36,532 nt of DNA. It comes from an uncultured Oscillospiraceae bacterium. Its GTDB lineage: Bacteria > Bacillota > Clostridia > Oscillospirales > Oscillospiraceae. This document shows, piece after piece, positions 8,093-15,503 of the stretch. A model generated the notes under the pieces. It was not told the origin of the DNA. It searched no databases and was given only the letters and a program-made list of their open reading frames with translations. Each line of letters opens with the position of its first letter. The stretch's first letter is position 1. A program made the position numbers and the translations under genes. The stretch covers positions 1-36,532 of the forward strand of contig CANRDC010000021.1 in NCBI GenBank assembly GCA_947629245.1, read 5' to 3'.

Positions 8093-8872
8093 TTACCTGT
8101 CAAGCCAAAGAAAATCCATGAATCCCGGCACGAGCTTTTCCCAGCTCGCCTCGTTGTGGCCTCCGCCGCGCTGGCAGACGACGCGGGTCAACGCGCCTTT
8201 TTCCTCGAGCTTCTGCGCGAGCTCAAAATTGTTTTTCGCGGTGGGCGTGTCGTAGTCTCCCGTTTGGCTTCGGCGTCTGCCTCTGGCCTCCTCCGTTCCC
8301 CACGAGAGAAATATGCGCGTGTCCGGCTCAATGGACGAGCCCAGGATATCCTCGCGCAGACTTGGCATGCAGGGGGATATGGAGCTCGAAAGGCACGCGG
8401 CCTTTGAGTAGACGCTGTTGTACTTCACGGCGGCGTACAGGCTCATCAGCCCGCCCATGGACGAGCCTCCGATAGCCGTCGCCTCCCGGGAAGCAACCGT
8501 CCGGTATTCCCGGTCGATCAGGGGCTTCAGCTCCTCGGCCATAAAGCGCATCGTCGACCCGCCCGTGCCCCGCAGGTCGCCCCAGAACTTGCCGCGGAAG
8601 TGGTACGGGCAGTATTCGTAAAGCCGCTCGTTGCCCTCGTGTCCGCACTCGATGCCCACGACGATGAGCGGCTTTTCCCAGCTTTGCAGAAATTCGAGCA
8701 GACCCCAGCTCTTGCCGTAGGTAGCGTCCTCGTCAAGGAAGAGGTTGTGCCCGTCGAAGAAATACATGACCGGGTAGCGTTCTGTGGAACTGTCATAGCC
8801 GTCCGGCAGCCAGATGTGCAGCGGGCGGTTCTTGCCCGCGGGGGTGAAGAGCATATCGCGCTTGATGAGCAT
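8093..8872 (-). CDS. Alpha/beta-hydrolase, putative esterase (esterase D/Fes-like, PF00756)
   Basis: A 259-residue protein with no signal peptide, so cytosolic. The nucleophile elbow is GGSSMGG with Ser138. The acid/base candidate is His239 in RGGGHNEASW. The start at MLIKRDM was chosen over an upstream in-frame ATG because GGGAGG sits 7 nt before it. Relatives include feruloyl/acetyl esterases and enterobactin-esterase-like enzymes. The substrate here is unknown. It lies downstream of the ABC exporter pair on the same strand (gap 87 nt) and convergent to the sucrase remnant. Confidence 0.85.
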   Translation of the reverse strand: MLIKRDMLFTPAGKNRPLHIWLPDGYDSSTERYPVMYFFDGHNLFLDEDATYGKSWGLLEFLQSWEKPLIVVGIECGHEGNERLYEYCPYHFRGKFWGDLRGTGGSTMRFMAEELKPLIDREYRTVASREATAIGGSSMGGLMSLYAAVKYNSVYSKAACLSSSISPCMPSLREDILGSSIEPDTRIFLSWGTEEARGRRRSQTGDYDTPTAKNNFELAQKLEEKGALTRVVCQRGGGHNEASWEKLVPGFMDFLWLDR

Positions 8873-8959
8873 TGGAAAGCCTCCCAAAAAATGAATCATC
8901 TGCTTCGATCGTACCGCGATCCGGATACGCAGTCCATCGAGGCTGCCTCAAGGGCGCCG

Positions 8960-10786
8960 TCAGGTGGCGAAGCCCGCGTACTGGGTCATATAGAGCTCGT
9001 AATACTTTCCCCGCTGGGCGAGAAGCTCCTCATGGGTCCCCTGCTCCGCGATGCGGCCGTCGTCCACCACGACGATCAGGTCCGCGTCCCGGATGGTGCT
9101 GAGCCTGTGGGCGATGACGATGCTGGTACGCTCTCGCATGATGTGCTGCATGGCGTCCTGGATGGCCTTCTCCGTGCGGGTGTCCACGTTGGAGGTGGCC
9201 TCGTCCAGGATGAGGATCTTCGGGTCCGCCACGAAGGCCCTGGCGATGGCAAGCAGCTGCCGCTGGCCCTGGCTGATGTTGGCTCCCGCCCCGGTCAGGA
9301 CAGTATCATATCCCTCCGGCAGCGACGCGATCAGCTCCGCGCACCGGCTCATGCGGGCTGCCTGCTCCATCTTCTCGTCCGAGGCCTCCGGATCGGCGTA
9401 TTTGAGATTGGCGCGCACCGTGTCGGTGAACAGCACCGTGTCCTGCAGCACGATGGCCATGTCCCGCCGCAGGCTGGAGCGGGAAACGCCCCGCAGGTCC
9501 TGGCCGTTGACGGAGATGGTCCCACCGCTGGCGTCGTAATAGCGCATGAGCAGATTCACCACCGTGGTCTTGCCGCTGCCCGTGGCGCCCACCAGCGCCA
9601 CCTTCTTCCCGGAGGGCACGGTGAGCGTGAAGTCCTTCAGAATGGGCTGCTCCGGACGGTAGGCAAAGTCCACATGCTCGAACCGCACCTCGGCGGCGGC
9701 GCTGTCGGCCAGGGCGTCCCCCGTCATGTCCTCGTCCGGCTGGTCCAGCACCGCGAACACCCGCTCCGCCCCGGCCAGCGCCGACTGGAGCTGGCTGTAG
9801 ATCTGGGCGATCTGGTTCAGGGGGCGGCTGAACTGCTTGGCGTAGACGATGAACGCGGAGATCACGCCCACGGAGATCACCCCGTGGATGGCGTAGTACC
9901 CGCCGAAGGCGGCCACCACCACAAAGCCGAAGTTGCCGATGCAGTTCATCATCGGCCCGAAAATGCCGCCCAGGGCGTTGACCCGTATCCCCGCACGGGT
10001 CAGCTCGTCGGAGGTGCGGCAGAAGTCCTCCACCGACGCCTCCTGGTGGTTATAGGCCACCACGGTGCGGTAGCCCGCGATCTGCTCCTCCGCGCTGCCG
10101 TTGAGGACACCCAAATACTCCTGCCGCATGCGGGAGTATTTGCGCACATGGCCGCCCACCAGCTTCGTGGCCAGCACCGTGAGCAGGATGGTGGCGCAGC
10201 TTAAAAGCGTCAGCTGCCAGCAGTACCAGAGCATCACCGCCAGCGTGCCCGCGATGGTCAGCACCCCGGACAGCAGCGACGGCAGGGACTGGGACACGGT
10301 GGAGGAGATGTTCTCCACGTCGTTGGTCATGCGGCTCATCACGTCGCCGTGGGAGTTGTCGTCCAGGTACTTCACCGGCATGTCCAGAAATTTGGCGAAA
10401 AGCTCCTGGCGCAGAGCCCGGACGATGCGCTGGCTCAGGTGGGCGCTGATGAAGTCCTGCAAAAACTGCCCGCCGGAAAATGCCCCGTAGGCCGCCAGCA
10501 TCAGCCCCAGCGTCAGGCCGAAGCGCTCCATGCTCCCGCCCGCGATCATGTCCACCGCGTCGCTCTGTAAGCTGGGCGCCCATACGCCGCAGGCCGTACC
10601 GGCCAGCACCACCAGGGCCATGGCCAGCAGCAGCTTTTTCTCCTTTGCAAAATACACCGCCAGGCGGCGCAGCGCGCCCCGGCTGTCATGGGCGTGCTCC
10701 CCGCCCTCGAACCGGCCCGGTCCGCCGCCCCGGCGGGGACCGTACTGCTGGAAGGCGGACTTGTTGGAGGATGCGTTAGCGCTCAT
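8960..10786 (-). CDS. ABC-type half exporter, consensus ATPase subunit
   Basis: A 608-residue membrane-domain plus ATPase fusion. Six transmembrane helices occupy residues about 50-340. Walker A is GATGSGKTT (400-408), the signature is ISQGQ (504-508), and Walker B ILILDEATSNVD (524-535) has an intact catalytic Glu. The start MSANASS was chosen from a GAGGAGG site. It overlaps the end of the neighbouring ABC gene by 11 nt, so the two are translationally coupled and probably form a heterodimer. The non-canonical ISQGQ signature is expected to face the degenerate site of the partner, as in TM287/288-type exporters. The substrate is unknown; lipophilic drugs or lipids are typical. Confidence 0.93.
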   Translation of the reverse strand: MSANASSNKSAFQQYGPRRGGGPGRFEGGEHAHDSRGALRRLAVYFAKEKKLLLAMALVVLAGTACGVWAPSLQSDAVDMIAGGSMERFGLTLGLMLAAYGAFSGGQFLQDFISAHLSQRIVRALRQELFAKFLDMPVKYLDDNSHGDVMSRMTNDVENISSTVSQSLPSLLSGVLTIAGTLAVMLWYCWQLTLLSCATILLTVLATKLVGGHVRKYSRMRQEYLGVLNGSAEEQIAGYRTVVAYNHQEASVEDFCRTSDELTRAGIRVNALGGIFGPMMNCIGNFGFVVVAAFGGYYAIHGVISVGVISAFIVYAKQFSRPLNQIAQIYSQLQSALAGAERVFAVLDQPDEDMTGDALADSAAAEVRFEHVDFAYRPEQPILKDFTLTVPSGKKVALVGATGSGKTTVVNLLMRYYDASGGTISVNGQDLRGVSRSSLRRDMAIVLQDTVLFTDTVRANLKYADPEASDEKMEQAARMSRCAELIASLPEGYDTVLTGAGANISQGQRQLLAIARAFVADPKILILDEATSNVDTRTEKAIQDAMQHIMRERTSIVIAHRLSTIRDADLIVVVDDGRIAEQGTHEELLAQRGKYYELYMTQYAGFAT

Positions 10787-12581
10787 CGTCCTCGTCCTCC
10801 TCTCCCATCTGCGAGCGGTAGATGTCCTGATAGATGGGGCAGCTTGCCAGAAGCTGCTCATGGGTGCCGCAGGCGGCGATGGTCCCGCCGTCCAGCACGG
10901 CGATGCGGTCCGCGTGCCGGACCGAGGCCACGCGCTGGGCCACCACGACGCGCGTCACGCCAAGCTTTTCCCGGTCCAGGGCTTTGAAAAGCTCCGCCTC
11001 CGTTTTCAGGTCCAGGGCGCTGGTGGCGTCGTCAAAAATGAGGATCTCCGCCTTTTTCAGCACCGCCCGCGCGATGGACACCCGCTGCTTTTGTCCGCCG
11101 GACAGGCTCATGCCCCGCTCGGCCACCGTGGTATCGTAGCCCGACCGCATGACCCCGATGAAACCGTCCGCCTGGGCGACAGCCGCGGCGGCGCGGACCG
11201 CGGCGCTGTCCGCGTCCGTGTCTCCCCAGAGGATGTTGTCCGCCACGCTGACACTGAAAAGCTCGCTCTTCTGCAGCGCGACGGACACCCGCTCCCGCAG
11301 GGCGTGCTGGTCCCAGTCCCGCACGTCCACGCCGTCCACCAGCACCGCGCCCTCGGTCACGTCGTAAAACCGGGGGATGAGGCTCGCCAGCGTGGATTTG
11401 CCGCTGCCGGTGGCCCCCATGACGGCCAGGGTCTGACCGGGCTCCACCGTCAGGTTTATGTGGCGCAGCACGGGCTTGGCCGTGCCGGGATAGGCGAAGG
11501 ACACGTCCCGGAACTCGATCCGCCCTCTCGGCCCGGTCCCGTCCCTGACGGGCCCGTCGGCCAACTCCGGCTCTGTGCACAGCACCTGGCGGATGCGCTT
11601 CCAGCTGGCGCTGCCACGGGAGATGTTCTGAAAGAGCATCACCAGCCCCAGGATGCTGTTGAGAAGCTGGGTGGTGTAGGTGATGGCCCCCATGACCGCG
11701 CCGGGGGTGGTCCCGCCGGTCCCTGCCTGTACGGAGCCCACCAGCAGGATCGCGATGACCACCAGATACATCAGCAGGTTCATCATGGGGCTCATGAACG
11801 CGAAGATCACCAGCACATGCAGCTGGGTACCGATGAGTTCGTCGTTGGCTTTGCCGAAGCGCAGCTTTTCATAGGCCTCCCGCACGCACGCCTTGATGAC
11901 CCGGATGCCGGTGATGTCCTCCTGCATGATGGCGTTGATACCGTCCAGCTGCGCCTGCATCTTCGCGAAGCCGGGATTGGCCCTGGCAAGGCACGCGGCC
12001 ATGACCCCCACGATCAGCGGCAGCGCGCACAGTACGATCAGTCCGAACCGGGGATAGAGGCTGAACATGAAGAAGATGCTCCCCAGAAACATGTACGACG
12101 TGCGTATCATGCCCCGGACAAACATCATGATCATGTTCTGCACCTGGGTCACATCATTGGTGATGCGGGTGATGAGCGCGCCAGCGCCGAACCGGTCCAC
12201 CTGAGGGAAGGAGAAGTGCATGATCCGCCGAAAAGCGTCCTTGCGCATGGCGTTGCCAGCCCGCTCGCTGGCGGTGGTGGCGAACACGCTGCACAGCGCC
12301 CCGCCGGTGCCGCCCAGCACCACCAGGCCCATCATGGTAAGGCCAAGCCGCACGATGACGGCCATGTCCCCCATGCAGCCAGTGGAAAGGCCCAGCACGC
12401 CGTCGTCCACGATGCGGCTCATGATCCGCGGCTGCAGCAGGTCCACCGTGACCTCCAGGATCATGCATAGCCCCGCCAGGACCATGAACAGGATGTTTTT
12501 TCGTATGTATCTCCACAGGCTGACGCGGCTGGCGCTCTGCCCCGCTTCGCCACGTTTTCCTCCCGCTCCGCTCTGTTCCAT
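10776..12581 (-). CDS. ABC-type half exporter, degenerate ATPase subunit
   Basis: About 601 residues, with six transmembrane helices then an ATPase domain. Walker A is GATGSGKST and the signature is a canonical LSGGQ. In the Walker B stretch ILIFDDATSALD the residue after the Walker B Asp is Asp, where active sites have Glu. This is the hallmark of the degenerate site in heterodimeric exporters. I chose the ATG at 12579-12581 because of AGAAGGA 9 nt upstream. Alternative starts are the ATG at 12605 and a GTG at 12638 overlapping the AraC stop. It forms an operon with the AraC gene before it and the second ABC gene after it. Confidence 0.92.
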   Translation of the reverse strand: MEQSGAGGKRGEAGQSASRVSLWRYIRKNILFMVLAGLCMILEVTVDLLQPRIMSRIVDDGVLGLSTGCMGDMAVIVRLGLTMMGLVVLGGTGGALCSVFATTASERAGNAMRKDAFRRIMHFSFPQVDRFGAGALITRITNDVTQVQNMIMMFVRGMIRTSYMFLGSIFFMFSLYPRFGLIVLCALPLIVGVMAACLARANPGFAKMQAQLDGINAIMQEDITGIRVIKACVREAYEKLRFGKANDELIGTQLHVLVIFAFMSPMMNLLMYLVVIAILLVGSVQAGTGGTTPGAVMGAITYTTQLLNSILGLVMLFQNISRGSASWKRIRQVLCTEPELADGPVRDGTGPRGRIEFRDVSFAYPGTAKPVLRHINLTVEPGQTLAVMGATGSGKSTLASLIPRFYDVTEGAVLVDGVDVRDWDQHALRERVSVALQKSELFSVSVADNILWGDTDADSAAVRAAAAVAQADGFIGVMRSGYDTTVAERGMSLSGGQKQRVSIARAVLKKAEILIFDDATSALDLKTEAELFKALDREKLGVTRVVVAQRVASVRHADRIAVLDGGTIAACGTHEQLLASCPIYQDIYRSQMGEEDEDDER

Positions 12582-12634
12582 GTCTCCCTGTCCTTCTATT
12601 TCCATAAGTCTGTCCGCTTCCCGCCGGGAGCCTG

Positions 12635-13477
12635 TCACAGCTGCTTTCTGTAGGCTCTCGGCGTGACGCCGTACTTCTTTTTAAAGGCGTCCTTAAAATA
12701 GTTGCTGTCTGAAAAGCCGCAGCGAAAAGCGATCTCCGTGATGAGATCGTCGGTGGTCACCAGCTCATAGGCGGCGCGCCGCAGCCGCATGAACATGAGG
12801 TACTCGTGAATGCCGACGCCCACGGAGCTTTTGAATTTTTTGCTCAGATAGTTGGGGCTGTATCCCGCGGCGGCGGCGATATCCGCCGTGGTCACGTTTT
12901 CCATATAGTGCCCGCTGATAAACCGGGCCGCCTGAATGATCTTCCGGTCGGTGGTATGGATATCCTCCGGAATATTGGACAGCAGACGGCACTGCCGGTC
13001 GCAGAGCAGAAAAAGCTCCTGAAGCAGCGCGTGCAGCATGGGCTGCGAGCATGGATCGCCGAGCCTTCGCTCTCGTATCATTTTTGAAAAGAGCGCGTTT
13101 ATCTGCTCACGGTATTCCTCGGGCGTCTGCAAAATGCGTGTGGCCGAGAGGAACCGCTCCTGCTGCGGCATAAGTTTTACCACGCTCTCGTCCAGGTCGG
13201 TCTTGCGGAAGTGGACCACATTTCTCCTGCACTGGCCGGAGAGATAGCGCGTGTAATGAAAGATATCGGGCGGTATCAGCATAAAATCGCCGGAATAGAT
13301 GTCGTACATATTGTTTTCAATGAAGAACCGGCACGTACCGCTCTGCACGTAAAAAAGCTCAAAGTAAGGGTGGCAGTGGGGGTGCGGCATGACATACCCC
13401 CCGTGCCGCACAGCCATTTCCGCGTAGATCAGCTCGACAGGCTCTTGCGGTATCCGCGTTTCGCTCTTTATCATCAT
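12635..13477 (-). CDS. AraC-family transcriptional regulator (cupin plus two HTH motifs)
   Basis: A 280-residue regulator. The N-terminal cupin sensor domain shows HPHCHPYFELFYVQSG (about residues 32-47) and the metal or ligand pocket region FMLIPPDIFHYT. The C-terminal DNA-binding domain has two helix-turn-helix motifs, ending in FRCGFSDSNYFKDAFKKKYG and TPRAYRK. Length and order are standard. It leads the minus-strand operon with the two ABC exporters. It faces the MATE gene across a 140-bp divergent promoter region, so it probably controls both directions. The inducer is unknown. Confidence 0.93.
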   Translation of the reverse strand: MMIKSETRIPQEPVELIYAEMAVRHGGYVMPHPHCHPYFELFYVQSGTCRFFIENNMYDIYSGDFMLIPPDIFHYTRYLSGQCRRNVVHFRKTDLDESVVKLMPQQERFLSATRILQTPEEYREQINALFSKMIRERRLGDPCSQPMLHALLQELFLLCDRQCRLLSNIPEDIHTTDRKIIQAARFISGHYMENVTTADIAAAAGYSPNYLSKKFKSSVGVGIHEYLMFMRLRRAAYELVTTDDLITEIAFRCGFSDSNYFKDAFKKKYGVTPRAYRKQL

Positions 13478-13492
13478 ATCACCGTCTTATTG

Positions 13493-13521
13493 TTGGAAAA
13501 ACATTATTTTTTGCATATTAT
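13493..13521 (+). promoter_or_regulatory. Promoter candidate for the MATE gene
   Basis: On the plus strand, TTGGAA (13493-13498) and TATTAT (13516-13521) are separated by 17 nt. The -10 overlaps the -10 of the opposing AraC promoter. The predicted leader is about 90 nt. The -35 is imperfect, as expected for an activator-dependent promoter. Confidence 0.55.
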
Positions 13522-13545
13522 AGTGCGAAAACCATAGAAAATCAA
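13517..13545 (-). promoter_or_regulatory. Promoter of the AraC-ABC operon
   Basis: On the minus strand, TTGATT (13540-13545) and a perfect TATAAT (13517-13522) are separated by 17 nt. It lies about 40 nt upstream of the AraC start. It shares its -10 element with the divergent MATE promoter, so the two cannot be occupied at once. Confidence 0.7.
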
Positions 13546-13617
13546 GAAAAACGGCTGTAACATATCGGTATTCCAGGTCGAACACGGTCTTGGGCGAAAA
13601 GGCGCGGGAGGACTTAC

Positions 13618-15072
13618 ATGACAAAGACAAAAAGGCGATATACGCTGTTTACAGCCAGACAGCTTCTGTGGCTCGTGCTGCCCATCGTGATCGAGCAGAT
13701 CTTTTCGACCTCTCTGGGCTTTTTTGACTCGCTGATGGTCTCCAACATCCACGCGGCCCAGGCCGTCAGGAGCAACGCCAGCAACGCCATCGGGAACGTG
13801 GATTACATCAACAATCTCATCATCCAGCTTTTCTCCGCCTTCGCCACCGGCGGCGCCATCGTCACCTCCCAGGCTCTGGGCGCCGGCGACAGGGACCGGG
13901 CCAACAAGGTCGCAAAGCAGCTGCTCGCGCTGGTGGTATGTATCTCGCTGGGCGTGGGCTGCTTCTGCCTCGGGCTCAACAGACCCATTTTGCGGCTTTT
14001 CTACGGGAACGTGGACGGCTCTACCTTTTCCTACCAGCGGACATATTTTACCGTCACCGCCGCCTCGTTCCCGTTCATCGGACTGTTCAACGCCTGCGCG
14101 GCGCTCCTGCGGGCCCAGAGAAAGAGCTTTTCCACCATGGCGAGCGCAGCCATAAGCTGCGTATTGAACATCGGGCTGAACGCCGTGTTCCTGTTCGTGC
14201 TCGATATGGGCGTTCTCGGCGCGGGGCTGGCCACGCTCCTGTGCCGGGCGATCCCGGCGGTATTCATGCTGGCCCTGCTGAGCGGGAAGGGCAACGCCGT
14301 GCGCGTGCGGATCTTTGAGAGATTTCGCTTTGACGGCGCGATGATCAAAAGCATTTTAAAGCTGGCCATCCCCAGCGGGGTGGAGTCGGCGCTTTTTCAG
14401 CTTGGCAAGCTCATGACCAATACGTTCGTGAACGCGGGCGTGTACGCCACGGGCGCCAAGAGCGTCGCCGCCCTCAGCGAGACAGGGGAGCTGGTCCACG
14501 TAAACATACAGGCGAATGGAAACGCCATAGCGAACCAGATCAACAACTTCGCCTCGGTGGTCGGCGGCGGCGTGGGCACCTCCTGCCTGACCGTCATAGG
14601 CCAGTCAGTGGGCGCGGGCGACCTGGATCAGGTCAAGTACTACATGAGGCGGATGCTCGTCATATCGTATGTGGCAAACGGGCTCTGTGTGGGAACGATC
14701 CTGGCGCTCATGCCGCTTTTGACCCAGCTCTACGGCTATGTGGACGAGGCGAAAGCGATCGGAAGGCAGTGCCTCTACTTCTGCCTGACCCTGCAATTTT
14801 TCACGTATCCGCTCTCCTTTACCGTGCCGGGGATATTAAAGGCGACAAGCGATGTGAAATATGTGATGTACTGCGCGGTCATATCCATGTTTACCATGCG
14901 CGTGAGCCTGGCGTTCCTGCTCACGACGGATAGGCTCCCCGGCATGCCGGAACTGGGCGCCATGGGCTATTGGATCGGTATGTGCTCCGACTGGGTGCTG
15001 CGTTCCATCCTGTTTTCGACACGGCTGCTGTCGGGAAGGTGGAAGAAGGCGTCCGGGCTCATAAGGGAATAG
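13618..15072 (+). CDS. MATE-family multidrug efflux transporter
   Basis: A 484-residue integral membrane antiporter with about 12 transmembrane helices. It probably exports cationic or aromatic compounds driven by Na+ or H+. Family features include the N-terminal LVLPIVIEQIFSTSLGFFD segment, the QALGAGDRDRANKVA loop and its second-half counterpart GQSVGAGDLDQVKYY, and the RAQRKSFSTM motif of helix 4/5. GGGAGGA lies 7 nt before the ATG. It is divergent from an AraC regulator and an ABC exporter pair, which together look like a resistance cassette. Confidence 0.93.
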   Translation: MTKTKRRYTLFTARQLLWLVLPIVIEQIFSTSLGFFDSLMVSNIHAAQAVRSNASNAIGNVDYINNLIIQLFSAFATGGAIVTSQALGAGDRDRANKVAKQLLALVVCISLGVGCFCLGLNRPILRLFYGNVDGSTFSYQRTYFTVTAASFPFIGLFNACAALLRAQRKSFSTMASAAISCVLNIGLNAVFLFVLDMGVLGAGLATLLCRAIPAVFMLALLSGKGNAVRVRIFERFRFDGAMIKSILKLAIPSGVESALFQLGKLMTNTFVNAGVYATGAKSVAALSETGELVHVNIQANGNAIANQINNFASVVGGGVGTSCLTVIGQSVGAGDLDQVKYYMRRMLVISYVANGLCVGTILALMPLLTQLYGYVDEAKAIGRQCLYFCLTLQFFTYPLSFTVPGILKATSDVKYVMYCAVISMFTMRVSLAFLLTTDRLPGMPELGAMGYWIGMCSDWVLRSILFSTRLLSGRWKKASGLIRE

Positions 15073-15503
15073 GCTGGCTTCCGTTTCCCTCTCTTGAGCG
15101 TTCCATCTTCATGGTAACGCTATGATCCATGGCTCGCTTCTAAGCCATTACATACACCGCTGGCATGTCCGTATTTTGCTCCAGTCAGCACCCTGTCCTG
15201 CAAGCAATTGAAAGTATGGAGCATAAGGGGGTAAGGGTAGTATACGGCACACCTCGAAAACATGGGTCAGTTGCGTCACATAATTCAAGAATTTTAAGCG
15301 ATTTTTCAGCCCGCGTTTTGTCTCGCTTGAACCAACTCCATAACGCACAGCGGATGGCGCAAGGCCACCCGCTGTCGTTTTCATCATGTGAGATGCAGCT
15401 GTTTTGTTCCAATTCCGTAAGGCAGTTGTCAGATGTCATTTTTTCGGGGTCATACTGTCTTACGAGCACCCGCCCAATGAGCAGGGGGCTTGGTCTATTG
15501 ACT
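15073..15503. other. 430-bp low-GC stretch with no credible gene
   Basis: The stretch lies between the convergent MATE and lipoprotein genes. Its base composition is visibly less GC-rich than the flanks. Several overlapping reading frames are open on both strands (for example 15185-15469 on minus). None has a ribosome binding site at proper spacing or a recognisable domain. A hairpin at about 15349-15377 is fully paired on the minus-strand RNA if one G-U pair is allowed. It may help end the lipoprotein transcript, although no T run follows. Otherwise I see nothing assignable. Confidence 0.5.

Noticed and set aside
10530..12470. A 646-codon open frame on plus, opposite the ABC exporter
   Set aside because: It is an antisense shadow of a clear ABC transporter gene.
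15185..15469. A 94-codon open frame on minus in the low-GC stretch
   Set aside because: It starts at a GTG without a spaced ribosome binding site, is Cys-rich without a recognisable domain, and overlaps other open frames on both strands.
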